Part shown: one piece after another, positions 30,454 through 40,043 of the stretch
Position numbering within the stretch: position 1 is the first letter of the stretch
Layout: the number at the start of each line of letters is the position of its first letter
The notes under the pieces: model-generated
Told to the model about the DNA's origin: nothing
The model's database searches: none
What the model saw: the letters and a program-made list of their open reading frames with translations, nothing else
NCBI GenBank assembly: GCA_965249615.1
Contig: CBDFMI010000002.1
Location: forward strand, 1-56,908
Direction: 5' to 3'
DNA from: G963555815 sp965249615 [NCBI: bacterium]
GTDB lineage: Bacteria > UBA8248 > JACPRG01
Length of the DNA: 56,908 nucleotides
Made by a program: the position numbers and the translations under genes

Positions 30454-33378
30454 ATGCCCATCGATTTCTCTAAAGAATTCCTTCTCTCAAGTGGGCGACT
30501 ATCCCCTCACTCCGGGGGCGAGCCAACTCGGCCTTCTCTTTCAAAGATCCTCAAGAGAGCCTCTATCCTCCTCGGTCTTTGTGTCCTGGCCGGGAGCCTT
30601 TACGGCGGCTCCCTTCTGAGCGCGATCTTGAAGAGAGACCTCGCAAAGACACGGGCCAACGAGGTCGCAGGCCAGGTGAGGGGGAGGATAACGAATCACC
30701 CGTCCCTGACCTCCCTGACCTCCCTGACTCAGGCTTCCCTGGAGGGCCTGGACAGGCTTTCAGAGGACCTCTCGAACACGCTCGGAAGTCGCGGGCTCAA
30801 GATCTGGGACCTAAACGGGAGGGCCATCTGGTCCGACGAGATGGGACTGGACAGAAGGATCTCTGAGGCTGAAAACCTGAGGCAGGCCCTGGCGGGAGAG
30901 GTGACCTACCACTGGCAGCTCCCGGGATTCAACCACAGCAACGGGAACAACGGGGATGCCCTGGGGCAGGGCTCCGTGATTGAAGTCTATGTTCCCCTCC
31001 TCTCCCCTGAGAGGCAGAACGTCGCTTATGTCCTTGGGATCTACGCTGACGCCACCCCACTCATTGGGCCCGTGAAAAATGTAACGAAGACCCTCTGGGG
31101 CGTCGGCCTGGGGAGCGGTCTCATTGTTTATCTCGGCCTCCTCGTCGTCGTCAGGCGGGCCTCCTCGGACTTGGCCGACGCGGCGGGGCGAAATGCGATG
31201 CTCTACGATAAGGTCCTGGAGGGCTCCCAGCGCCTCAGCGCCCTTCACGACCTCAGTCAGAAAGTCTCCTCTAAGTTAGACCTGAAGGAAGTCCTGGACT
31301 CCATCGTCCGGGCGTCGTTGGAACTCCTCGATGGAGACCGCGCCAGCCTCTTTCTCTTAAGTGAAGACGGAAAACATCTGCGCCCCACGGCCACTTTTGG
31401 ACAGATCCAAGAACCCGCTGGGGAACCCCCGGAACTCCCCGTAGGGGGCCCGCCGAGCGGGATAGTAGCCTCAGAGAAAAAGTCCCGGGTCGTCGATGAC
31501 GTACAAAGGGACGAGCGCTGGTGGGACCACGCCTGGGCGAAGGCCGAGGGCCTTCGGTCTTTCATCGGCGTCCCGCTCATCTCGGGCGAGAAGCTCGTCG
31601 GCGTCCTGAACTGCCTCTCGCGCGAGCCCTCGAAGTTCGAAGAAGAAGACATCCGGCTGATGGAGGCCCTGGCCAGCGAGGCCGCCATCGCCCTCGAGAA
31701 CGCCCGACTCTATGAGGGCGTCGTGAAAAGATCCGAAGAGTTAGCGGGACTCATCGAGGCCTCAAGGCGGGTCGCCTCGGAACTGGACCTCAAGAAGACG
31801 CTCGAGGCCGTCCTGGACGAGGGAGGGCGCGTCTTCGGGACCGGCCGCATTGGCCTCTGGTTCGTTCGTAAAGAGAGCGGGGATGTGTTTGACGTCATCG
31901 CCCGGGGACTCTCGGAAGAGCACTTGGAGACCATCCGCTACCTCAAGGGAAAAACCATTGTCTCCCAATACGCTCAGGACCCCTCACTCGGCCAATCAAC
32001 TGTCGTTGAGGACGTGAGCAGTGGATCCCGATGGGAACACCAGCAGGAACTCTGGCTTCGTGAGGGTATCCGGTCCTTAGTCGTCATCCCCATGCGCTCC
32101 AGAGGTGAGACCTTCGGCGTCCTCGCATTTTATTGGGGCAAGACCAAGCACTTCTCCGAGGAGGAGATCGCGCTCGGCCAGGCCTTCGCCGAGCAGGCGG
32201 CCATCGCCATCCGAAACGCCCAAATCTACGCTGACGTTCGCCCGATGAGGGACCGTCTGGAGACCCTGGTGGAGAACGCCGGAGATGCCATCGTCACCTT
32301 GGACTCAGAGAGCAAGGTCCTCTCCTGGAACCCAGCCGCCGAACGGATCTACGGATACTCCGCCTCCGAGATGGTGGGGCAGGTCCCCCACGCTCTCTTC
32401 CCCGAGGAGAGGCAGTCGGAGAGTCTGGCCATTCGGGAGAGAATGAAGCAGGGCAAAATATTGACACTCGTGGAAACGGAGAGGCGGCGAAAGGGAGGCG
32501 AGACATTCGACGCCCAGATCACCTACTCGCCCCTTCGTGACCCCCGGGGCGAGGTCACGGGCTACTCTGTCATCATCCGTGATATCTCCGAGACAAAGAA
32601 GATGGAACGGGAGCTGGCACAGACAAACGACGAGCTTCAAAGGACGGTGGTGGAACTCCACCTCGCCCAAGAGGTGGCCATTCGGTCGAAGAAGCTGGCC
32701 TCCATCGGAACGCTGGTGGCGGGAGTCTCCCATGAGATCCTGAACCCCATTAACAACATGTCCGTCACGATTCAGATGCTCCAACGGGAGATCGTCGAGA
32801 GAACCCCGGAGAATCTCTCCGAGGCCCTGGACTCCATGCAAGAGGAGGTGGGCCGGGTGGTCAAGATCTCGGATAACCTCCTGAAATTTTCCAGGCAGAA
32901 AGAACCCCGCGCCAAACCCGTGGAACTCCCCCACCTCATGGATCAGGTCATTGACCTCCTCTCCCATGAGACCCGTCTGGAGAATATCGAGGTGGTCCGG
33001 GAATATTCACCTGACCTTCCTAAAGTGCGGGGGGATGAAGACCAGCTCCGCCAGGTCTTCTTCAACCTCATCCAGAACGCAAGAGATGCCATGCCCTCGG
33101 GCGGCCGCCTCGTCCTTCAGACCCAGGTCAAAAATGGCTGGGTGTGTACGTCGGTCCAGGATACGGGCGAAGGCATCCCCGAGGAGGTGCGAGAGAAAGT
33201 GTTTGACCCCTTCTTCAGCACAAAGCCTGAAGGAAAAGGGACTGGACTCGGTCTTTCTGTTTCGTACGGGATCATCGAAGCGCACAAAGGAAGCCTGACC
33301 GTTGAGAGCAAGGACAAAGAGGGAACCACTTTTAGGGTAGAACTCCCAGCCATGCGAGAGGAGAAAGAGAATGCGTGA
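30454..33378 (+). CDS. Membrane histidine kinase, sensor-GAF-GAF-PAS-HisKA-HATPase
   Basis: 974 residues. Two membrane helices (about 35-55 and 210-230) enclose an extracytoplasmic sensor region. Two GAF domains (about 265-420 and 430-590) and a PAS domain (about 598-710; AGDAIVTLDSESKVLSWNPA) follow, then HisKA with phospho-acceptor H760 (GVSHEILNPINNM), N box (FFNLIQNARDAMP), G1 (VQDTGEGIPEE) and G2 (GKGTGLGLSVSYGI). The kinase core is of the NtrB/AtoS type. Its stop overlaps the first receiver gene (ATG 33371), so they are coupled. It may respond to redox or small ligands; the signal is unknown. Confidence 0.92.
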   Translation: MPIDFSKEFLLSSGRLSPHSGGEPTRPSLSKILKRASILLGLCVLAGSLYGGSLLSAILKRDLAKTRANEVAGQVRGRITNHPSLTSLTSLTQASLEGLDRLSEDLSNTLGSRGLKIWDLNGRAIWSDEMGLDRRISEAENLRQALAGEVTYHWQLPGFNHSNGNNGDALGQGSVIEVYVPLLSPERQNVAYVLGIYADATPLIGPVKNVTKTLWGVGLGSGLIVYLGLLVVVRRASSDLADAAGRNAMLYDKVLEGSQRLSALHDLSQKVSSKLDLKEVLDSIVRASLELLDGDRASLFLLSEDGKHLRPTATFGQIQEPAGEPPELPVGGPPSGIVASEKKSRVVDDVQRDERWWDHAWAKAEGLRSFIGVPLISGEKLVGVLNCLSREPSKFEEEDIRLMEALASEAAIALENARLYEGVVKRSEELAGLIEASRRVASELDLKKTLEAVLDEGGRVFGTGRIGLWFVRKESGDVFDVIARGLSEEHLETIRYLKGKTIVSQYAQDPSLGQSTVVEDVSSGSRWEHQQELWLREGIRSLVVIPMRSRGETFGVLAFYWGKTKHFSEEEIALGQAFAEQAAIAIRNAQIYADVRPMRDRLETLVENAGDAIVTLDSESKVLSWNPAAERIYGYSASEMVGQVPHALFPEERQSESLAIRERMKQGKILTLVETERRRKGGETFDAQITYSPLRDPRGEVTGYSVIIRDISETKKMERELAQTNDELQRTVVELHLAQEVAIRSKKLASIGTLVAGVSHEILNPINNMSVTIQMLQREIVERTPENLSEALDSMQEEVGRVVKISDNLLKFSRQKEPRAKPVELPHLMDQVIDLLSHETRLENIEVVREYSPDLPKVRGDEDQLRQVFFNLIQNARDAMPSGGRLVLQTQVKNGWVCTSVQDTGEGIPEEVREKVFDPFFSTKPEGKGTGLGLSVSYGIIEAHKGSLTVESKDKEGTTFRVELPAMREEKENA
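30703..30729 (+). repeat. 9-bp tandem repeat, three copies, within the kinase gene
   Basis: TCCCTGACC three times (last base T), encoding SLT-SLT-SLT in the periplasmic sensor part. It keeps the frame if copy number changes. Confidence 0.6.
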
Positions 33379-33775
33379 ACTTCAGGTCACCAGAAAAGGA
33401 TTGATCAAGATCCTCGTCGTCGACGACGAGCCCAAGGTCTGCGAGCAGGTCAAGCTCTTCTTCGAGTCCAAGGGGTATGATGCGACCACCGCCACGAGCG
33501 GTGAGGAAGCCATCGCAAAGCTCAAGTTTGAGCGGCCTCACCTTGTCCTCCTCGACGTCCGGATGCCAGGGGGGGTTAATGGGGTCGAGGTCCTGCGACA
33601 GGCGAAAAAGCTGGACCCGGCCGTCGGCGTCATCATGGTCACGGCCGTCCAAGATGAAGAGGTTTTTAATGAAGCGCTCAGCGAAGGGGCTTTCGACTAT
33701 CTCACCAAGCCCCTCAACCTGACCTATCTGGAGTCGAGGGTCTCAGTCAAGGTCATGGAACTCCTCGAGAACTAG
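33371..33775 (+). CDS. Stand-alone response-regulator receiver 1
   Basis: 134 residues, receiver domain only: ILVVDDEP (acid pocket), VLLDVRMPGG (phospho-acceptor Asp), VMVTA-type Thr strand (IMVTAVQD) and YLTKPL (Lys). No output domain, so it works by protein contact, as CheY or a phosphorelay step. The start overlaps the kinase stop by 8 bp. It is closely similar to the next gene. Confidence 0.92.
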   Translation: MRELQVTRKGLIKILVVDDEPKVCEQVKLFFESKGYDATTATSGEEAIAKLKFERPHLVLLDVRMPGGVNGVEVLRQAKKLDPAVGVIMVTAVQDEEVFNEALSEGAFDYLTKPLNLTYLESRVSVKVMELLEN

Positions 33776-33818
33776 ATAGCTAAGGCGCTGCACAGCCCCC
33801 GAAATGGGGAGGGAGAGA

Positions 33819-34232
33819 ATGCCCAAGATCCTGATTGTCGACGATGAGCCCAAGGCCTGCGAGCAGCTCGAGCTCTTCTTCAAGGCCAAGGGGTGTGAGG
33901 TGACGACCGCCTCGAGTGGTGAAGAGGCCCTGTCTAAGCTCAAGAGTGAGCGACCTCACATCATCCTCCTTGACGTCCGGATGCCAGGGGGGATGGACGG
34001 GGTTGAGGTCCTGCGACAGGCAAAAGAACTGGACCCGGCCGTCGGCGCCATCATGCTCACGGCCGTCCAAGAGGAGGGGGTTTTTAAAGAAGCGCTCGAG
34101 GGGGGGGCCTCCGACTATCTCACCAAGCCCATCGATCTCGGCACTCTGGAGTCGAAGATCACGCTTAAGCTCGCCGGACGCTTTGGAAAAGAAGCTTTTC
34201 TTCCTGCACTGGGACGTCCTACTGTGGCCTAA
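33819..34232 (+). CDS. Stand-alone response-regulator receiver 2
   Basis: 137 residues, the same single receiver layout (ILIVDDEP, ILLDVRMPGG, IMLTAVQE, YLTKPI). It is a tandem duplicate of receiver 1; the proteins agree at roughly two thirds of positions. A strong ribosome site (GGAGGGAGAGA) ends just before ATG 33819. A short C-terminal tail (FLPALGRPTVA) differs from the first copy. Confidence 0.92.
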   Translation: MPKILIVDDEPKACEQLELFFKAKGCEVTTASSGEEALSKLKSERPHIILLDVRMPGGMDGVEVLRQAKELDPAVGAIMLTAVQEEGVFKEALEGGASDYLTKPIDLGTLESKITLKLAGRFGKEAFLPALGRPTVA

Positions 34233-34300
34233 GAAGAAACCGTCTCAAGACTCTCTTTTAACCCTTCCCTCTCAGGTTTCGCTCAAATCAGGAAGGCCGC

Positions 34301-34807
34301 TCAGGGGTTCCTTCGCTGGAGCCCCCTCAGGAGTTGGGCCTTGACCCCGTCCGTCCAGCTCTTGATCTCCTGGTTGGCCTCCTCCTCGGAGTCATAGGGG
34401 AGGGTTACAACGAGGACGAAAGCCCTGAGGTGTTGTGCGATGCGCTCGGTCTCTTCCTCGTGCCCCGCCCGCTCCGACGGGGAGATTTCTAGTCCTTCCT
34501 TGCAGCGCTCAACGTGCCAGGTGTCCAGGACCTGTAGGACCTCCGTGACATCCCGAAGGGCGGGGGGCGTTCGTCGGTTCGGAGCAATCTTGAGGGAAAA
34601 GGGGAGGACTGAACCGTCGAGGAGGATCCCTTCAATCTGGGTCCGGTCGTCACTGTACAGGAAGGACCCTGAACAGGGGCCAACAACCGGCCTGGTGACC
34701 CCGGCCGGGGTCACCTCCGGCACGGTCCGCCCTCTGCCGCAGGCGGAGAGAAGCACCAAGAACAAAACCGAATAGATGATTCCTTTGCGGGTCGAAATAA
34801 AATTCAC
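34301..34807 (-). CDS. Lipoprotein of unknown function
   Basis: 168 residues. GIIYSVLFLVLLSACGRG has a clear lipobox (LSAC, Cys about 23). The mature domain is mixed alpha/beta with two more Cys (PCSGS and ERCKEG), then an acidic helical end. No family recognised. It lies 24 bp downstream of the MBL hydrolase gene on the same strand and may be in its operon. Confidence 0.7.
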   Translation of the reverse strand: MNFISTRKGIIYSVLFLVLLSACGRGRTVPEVTPAGVTRPVVGPCSGSFLYSDDRTQIEGILLDGSVLPFSLKIAPNRRTPPALRDVTEVLQVLDTWHVERCKEGLEISPSERAGHEEETERIAQHLRAFVLVVTLPYDSEEEANQEIKSWTDGVKAQLLRGLQRRNP

Positions 34808-34830
34808 GATTTAGTTCCGTTCAAAACCGA

Positions 34831-35602
34831 TTATTGATAGGTCAAGATCCATACTTCTGTCTCCTTGGGGAGAGACACCGGGCTGACCTCCACCTGGCTT
34901 CGGCCGAGGCGCTTGGCATCTTTATAGTGCGCGAGAAATTCCGTTTCATCCGAGATGGGCCAGTCGGCGATGGCCTCGGTCTTAAAATGCTGCGGGATGA
35001 CCGGCGGGGGTTTTAGGCGGGAGACGATCTCGGCCGCTTCGTCTCCGTCAATGCTGAAAAACCCCCCCGACCGGAATGAGAAGGACGTCCACCCTCCCAA
35101 GGACCTCATAAATCTCCTCGTCGGGGATGTGGCCCATGTCGCTAAAGTGGGCGATGCGAAGGCCACCCGCCTCAATGACGAAAACGTTGTTCTTTCCCCG
35201 GAGCCTTCCCTTCTCTTTATCGTGATAGACGGGAACAGCGGTGATTCGGACATCCTTGAGGCGATGGTCGATCCTTTGCCAGTCCTGTCCATTAGAAGTG
35301 AGCCCCCGAAGAATCTCGGGCGATCCCTGAATCCAACCGGCCTGGTTATGGTCCCTGTGTTCGTGGCTGATGGTGACCAGGTCGGCCTCCACAGGGGGCC
35401 TTGCATAGCCCACAGCGTCCTGTCCCTCAATGGCAAAGGGGTCCGTGAAGACCCGGACGCCGTCCTCCGATGTGATCTGGAAGGCGGAATGGCCCAACCA
35501 CCTGATGGTGACGGTCCCTTCAGCCTGAAGGAACCGGGGGGAGATGAGAGAGAGGACGAGGAAGATAGGGAAAATTGCAAAACGGAGACAAAAGCCCTTC
35601 AT
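34831..35602 (-). pseudogene. Exported metallo-beta-lactamase-fold hydrolase (UPF0173-like), one-base frameshift
   Basis: Two frames give about 256 residues. A signal peptide (LRFAIFPIFLVLSLISPRFL) is followed by the fold: IRWLGHSAFQIT, DLVTISHEHRDHN (HxHxDH zinc motif), AHFSDMGH, and after the break GGFFSIDGDEAAEI, PQHFKTE. The break is in a run of seven C (35062-35068; G on the coding strand); six would restore the frame. It is probably a sequencing error. The family hydrolyses small phosphoester or lactone-like substrates; the role is unknown. Start at 35602. Confidence 0.8.
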
Positions 35603-35761
35603 CCTGGGATTTCCTTTTCAGGCCTTGGATGGGGATCGCAATGGGCTCCATCCATTATAGGGGAGCGGCCGGGGGTTTTCAATAGCGCGGGATGGCCACA
35701 GAGGGAAGCGCCACACACCCTCCGCAAAGAAGTGGTCCAGGACTTCAGATCTGCAAGGGCT

Positions 35762-37570
35762 CTAGCCGCCGAGGGCGCGGTTGAGGTTGAAGGCGGCGCT
35801 GATCATGCTCAGGTGAGTGAAGGCCTGGGGGGTGTTCCCCAGGGCGTCGCCCCCGACGCTGATTTCCTCGCTGTAGAGTCCCACGTGGCTGGCGTAGCCG
35901 AGCATTTTTTCGAAGATGAGGCGCGCCTCTCCCAGCCGGCCGGCGCGCGCCAGGGCCTCGACGAGCCAGAAGGTGCAGATGCTGAAGGTCCCTTCCTCCC
36001 CCGCGAGCCCGTCCGAGGCGCCCTTCTTCACATCGTAGCGGAAGACGAGGGAGTCCTTCACAAGACTCTTTAGGGTGGCGTCCAGGGTGGACTGCATCCG
36101 CGGATCGATAGGTGAAACGAAGAAGGTGAGGGGCATGAGCAGGTTCGAGGCGTCCAGGGAGCTCGACCCGTAGGCTTGCACAAAGGCTTGACGCTCTTCG
36201 CTCCAGCCTTTTGTCATGATGTCCTCGTAGATCGCGTCGCGGACCTTAAGCCACCGGGCGCGGTCGGCGGGGAAGCTTCGCTTGTCGGCCAGGCGAAGGC
36301 CCCGGTCTACCGCCACCCAGCACATGAGCTTGCTGTAGACGAATTCCTGCTGGCCGCCTCGCACCTCCCAGACGCCCTCGTCCTTGAGATGCCAGTTGTC
36401 GCAAACCCAGTTCACCAGCTTGCGGAGGTCGATCCAGAAGTCGTAGGAGATAGGCCTGTGCTTGTTATAGATGTAGACGGAGTCGATGAGCTCGCCGTAG
36501 ATGTCGAGCTGGAGCTGGTTGTAGGCACCGTTGCCGATGCGAACAGGGCGCGACCCCATGTAGCCGTCGAGGTGGGTCAGCTCCCGCTCTTTCAACTCAC
36601 GGCGTCCGTCGATGCCGTACATGATCTGAAGTGGGGGGCCGTTCGGGTTCACCCCCTTGCAGAGGCCCTGCACCCATCCCATGAAGGCCTCGGCCTCGGC
36701 GGTGAAACCGATCCGCATCAGGGCGTAGACCGTGAAGGCTGCGTCGCGGATCCAGGTGTATCGGTAGTCCCAGTTCCGCTCGCCCCCGATCCCCTCGGGT
36801 AGGCTCGTCGTCGCGGCAGCCACGATGGCGCCCGTGGGCTCGAAGGTGAGGAGCTTGAGGATCATGGCCGAGCGGTGCACCTCCTCCCGCCAGCGCCCAT
36901 CGTAGGTGCAGCGCGAGACCCAGAGGCGCCAGAAATTGCACGTCCGATCGAAGGCCTCCTGGGAATCCGGGATGGGGCATGTCACGGCCTCCTGGCCGAC
37001 ATCCCGAGTGGGCCAGAGGATGAAGTGCCGCGACTGCCCCTCATGGATCGTAAATTCGCACCCGGCCGCGTCTCCCTCCTGCTTGAGATCCACGTCGGTG
37101 GACAGCCCAAGCGCCCTTTCTCCTCCTTCCTGCTGGAAAACAGCCCCTCTCCCGTCTCCTGTGATCTCCAGCGTATGTGAGCTGCTGGCATAGTCGAAGG
37201 CGGGCCGGCACGTCATCTTCATGGGCACCACGCCCCGGATACCCTTCACGAGCCGGACGAGGTGGCTCACGTGGCAGGAGGCACCTTCCCGAACCGGCAT
37301 AAAGTCGATCACCTCGGCAACGCCCGCTTCACTCAAAAAGCGCGTGACGAGGACGTTCGTGTCGGGCAGATAGAGCTGGTGACGCTTGCTTTCACGCGTC
37401 GATGTGATTTGAAAGTGGCCCCCCTTGTCATCGTCCAAAAGCGAGCAGAAGACGCTCGGCGAGTCGAAATGGGGCAGGCACAGCCAGTCGACCGATCCGT
37501 CTGTGCTGACGAGGGCGCAGGTGTGCATGTCGCCGATAATGCCGTAGCTATCGATGGGCCTGTATCCCAT
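35762..37570 (-). CDS. GH15-family glucoamylase/trehalase-like protein
   Basis: 602 residues. [20 protein letters not shown] at the N-terminus is the family signature; [20 protein letters not shown] carries the conserved substrate-site Arg/Trp, and [16 protein letters not shown] is in the C-terminal catalytic (alpha/alpha)6 barrel. Family members cut alpha-glucan ends or trehalose. There is no signal peptide, so it acts in the cytoplasm. The start at 37570 is the conserved MGYRPID; earlier codons overlap the upstream gene. It follows a solute-binding-protein gene by 13 bp. Confidence 0.88.
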   Translation of the reverse strand: MGYRPIDSYGIIGDMHTCALVSTDGSVDWLCLPHFDSPSVFCSLLDDDKGGHFQITSTRESKRHQLYLPDTNVLVTRFLSEAGVAEVIDFMPVREGASCHVSHLVRLVKGIRGVVPMKMTCRPAFDYASSSHTLEITGDGRGAVFQQEGGERALGLSTDVDLKQEGDAAGCEFTIHEGQSRHFILWPTRDVGQEAVTCPIPDSQEAFDRTCNFWRLWVSRCTYDGRWREEVHRSAMILKLLTFEPTGAIVAAATTSLPEGIGGERNWDYRYTWIRDAAFTVYALMRIGFTAEAEAFMGWVQGLCKGVNPNGPPLQIMYGIDGRRELKERELTHLDGYMGSRPVRIGNGAYNQLQLDIYGELIDSVYIYNKHRPISYDFWIDLRKLVNWVCDNWHLKDEGVWEVRGGQQEFVYSKLMCWVAVDRGLRLADKRSFPADRARWLKVRDAIYEDIMTKGWSEERQAFVQAYGSSSLDASNLLMPLTFFVSPIDPRMQSTLDATLKSLVKDSLVFRYDVKKGASDGLAGEEGTFSICTFWLVEALARAGRLGEARLIFEKMLGYASHVGLYSEEISVGGDALGNTPQAFTHLSMISAAFNLNRALGG

Positions 37571-37583
37571 CAGGACAGGACGC

Positions 37584-38636
37584 TCAGAAAGGGGTTGGGG
37601 AGGGGGTGAGGCTCGGCACGAACTGATTCGTGAAGAGGCGCGCAAGCGGGGGTTCGCTTCGGAGTTGGCGGGCTCGGAAGAGGAAAGCCCGAAGCTCCCT
37701 CATCCGCTCCTCCTCATACTTCCCAAGACCCCCGGCTTTCAGGGTTTCTTGCGACCAGCCCGCCAGGGTGGCCCTCCACTCCGAGGCCGCCCCGTCTGCC
37801 GGATAGTTGGGAAAGACCTGTTGGAAGAATTCCAGGGCTTCACCGGGCCTCTGTAGGGCATCCTCCATGGCCTTGGCCGTGGCATCCACCATCCGCCGAA
37901 CCAAGTCCGGGTTATTTTCGACCAGACGAGAGGAGGCAACGAGGTTCAGGCCATAGACATAGACGCCATAGCGCGAGAACGGAAGGCTGAGGATAGTCTT
38001 CTGGCGGCGGGCTGCTGCCCGCTCATAGCGCCAGCGGACCATCTCGCTGCTGACGACAGCGTCGGCCTTGCCCTCAAAGAGTGTGGAGATCCCGGCGCTT
38101 GTGCCCACATCGATCCAGCGCACGTCCTCCAGGTCCAGGCCCGTGCTCTGGGTCAGGAGTGGGAAAAGGAGCCTGGGGAAGCTGGCCGACGGTCCGGCCA
38201 CCACCCGGCCTTCGAGGTCCCCGGGTTCTCGGATCCCTGAGTCCGCCAGGGTGAAGAGGGTGCTCCCAGTGCGCTCCCCTAGGAGAAGGACTCCGATGAC
38301 CTCTATCCCCTCGCTTCGGCTCTCGATCAGGGAGGCCACCTCGGCGACGCCGAAGGCCCCCTCTCGAGTCTCCAGGGCTTTCAGGGTCGAGCCGGAGCCC
38401 CGGCCGGCCTCGATGGTCAACTGGATCCCGGCCCGTTCATAGTAGCCCTCCCGCTGACCGAGGACGAACACCGAATGGGTGGCATTCGGGGGGGAGTTCA
38501 AGATGAGCGTGACGGGTTCCTGAGCGACAGCCCCGGAGGCGAAGAGGGAGAGGAGAAAACTGAACAGGATGGCCTTGAATTTATCACCTAACACAGGCCT
38601 TGGGCGGTCCTTGAAAACATTAAATCGCATCGTCAT
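37584..38636 (-). CDS. ABC transporter solute-binding protein, NMT1/THI5-like
   Basis: 350 residues. A Sec signal peptide ([14 protein letters not shown], cut near 39) is followed by the NMT1-like fold: [48 protein letters not shown]. Related proteins bind thiamine precursors, sulphonates, nitrate or taurine. No permease or ATPase genes are adjacent, so the ligand stays open. It is in line with the GH15 gene on the minus strand. Confidence 0.85.
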   Translation of the reverse strand: MTMRFNVFKDRPRPVLGDKFKAILFSFLLSLFASGAVAQEPVTLILNSPPNATHSVFVLGQREGYYERAGIQLTIEAGRGSGSTLKALETREGAFGVAEVASLIESRSEGIEVIGVLLLGERTGSTLFTLADSGIREPGDLEGRVVAGPSASFPRLLFPLLTQSTGLDLEDVRWIDVGTSAGISTLFEGKADAVVSSEMVRWRYERAAARRQKTILSLPFSRYGVYVYGLNLVASSRLVENNPDLVRRMVDATAKAMEDALQRPGEALEFFQQVFPNYPADGAASEWRATLAGWSQETLKAGGLGKYEEERMRELRAFLFRARQLRSEPPLARLFTNQFVPSLTPSPTPF

Positions 38637-38857
38637 TTGGCTCTGAAACTATCCACAGGCGACTCCCTTGTCAACACTAAATCGGCGATAAAACGAGACA
38701 TGGGCCGGCCGGCCTTCTTGACACCCTTTCCCGCTTTCTGCTACAAGGCCATTTTCTCCTTATTATCTCTCTGGTTCGCAGAATACGTCGAGACGTCGCA
38801 GGAGAGGTCTCTTCTGACGGCGCCTGAGCCCCTTTTGCCCGAGGAGGTCTTTGCGCG

Positions 38858-39865
38858 ATGTCACAGGCGAAGGTGTTCTATGACCGCGATGCCGACATGT
38901 CTGCCCTTCAGAATCGCACCGTCGCCGTCATCGGCTACGGCAGCCAGGGGCACGCCCACGCCCTCAACCTCAAGGACAGCGGAGTTCGCGTCCTGGTGGG
39001 CCTTCGAGAGGGAAGCAAAACCGCCGCCAAGGTAAAGAACGATGGCCTGCAGGTCATGCCCCCCGGCGAGGCCGCCGAGGCCGCCGACGTCGTCGTCCTT
39101 CTGACCCAGGATGATGTTCAGAAACGGCTCTATGAGGAGCACATCGAGCCCAAGATGAAGGCGGGCAACGCCCTGGTCGCCGCCCACGGGTTCAACATCG
39201 TCTTCGGGCAGATCAAGCCGGACCCGGGACTCGACGTCTTTATGATCGCCCCGAAGAGCCCGGGCCACATCATGCGCCGGCAGTTCGTCGAAGGCCGTGG
39301 GGTCCCGGCCCTTCTGGCCATCCACCAGGACGCCACGGGAAAGTGTAAGGAGCTGGCCCTGGCCTACGGCAAGGGGGTGGGATGCACACGGGCCGGCATC
39401 ATTGAGACCACCTTTCAGGAGGAGACGGAGACCGATCTCTTCGGAGAACAGGCCATCCTCTGCGGTGGGGTCTCAGAGCTCATCCGGGCCAGTTTCGACA
39501 CCCTGGTGGGGGCTGGCTACCAGCCGGAGATCGCCTACTTCGAGGTCCTTCACGAGCTAAAGCTCATCGTAGACCTCATCTACGAAGGGGGTATCGGGTG
39601 GATGCGCTACTCGGTGAGCGACACCGCCCAGTACGGGGACGTGACCCGGGGACGCCGCGTCATCGACGACAATGTCCGACGGACCATGAAGGAGATCCTG
39701 GGCGAGATCCAGTCGGGCCGGTTCGCCCGGGAGTGGATTCAAGAAGGCCTTGCCGGACGGCCCGTCTTTAACGCCCTCACCAAGAGCGACGCACGCCATC
39801 CCATAGAGGACGTCGGAAAGCGCCTGAGGGCCATGATGAGCTGGATCGAGCGTCCCCAGGATTAA
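38858..39865 (+). CDS. ilvC: Ketol-acid reductoisomerase (class I)
   Basis: 335 residues; second step of branched-chain amino acid synthesis (NADPH and Mg). [21 protein letters not shown] is the dinucleotide loop, [14 protein letters not shown] and [20 protein letters not shown] are the signature active-site motifs, and the C-terminal knotted domain is complete. Usually next to ilvBN; here it is alone. A candidate promoter upstream (TTGACA at 38718-38723) has only a weak -10. The start is the standard N-terminus. Confidence 0.96.
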   Translation: MSQAKVFYDRDADMSALQNRTVAVIGYGSQGHAHALNLKDSGVRVLVGLREGSKTAAKVKNDGLQVMPPGEAAEAADVVVLLTQDDVQKRLYEEHIEPKMKAGNALVAAHGFNIVFGQIKPDPGLDVFMIAPKSPGHIMRRQFVEGRGVPALLAIHQDATGKCKELALAYGKGVGCTRAGIIETTFQEETETDLFGEQAILCGGVSELIRASFDTLVGAGYQPEIAYFEVLHELKLIVDLIYEGGIGWMRYSVSDTAQYGDVTRGRRVIDDNVRRTMKEILGEIQSGRFAREWIQEGLAGRPVFNALTKSDARHPIEDVGKRLRAMMSWIERPQD

Positions 39866-40043
39866 GACGAAAAAAAGGCAAAACCAGATAGTGGGACGCT
39901 TGACTGGAAGGGCGCATTAACGGTAAAAAGAGATGGCGTACGGTGTTGGCGGGGAAAAATGGCGGTGTGCCCCGGCGACGCTTGTGAAAATTTTCTCGAA
40001 GTCGCGCTCTGTTTTTTCGGACTTACTTAAATAGGGATGCCCG

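Noticed and set aside
35062-35068. Phase-variable poly-C tract
   Set aside because: Seven C could slip, but the gene is not a surface or restriction gene and four other one-base indels in the window have the same character; assembly error is simpler.
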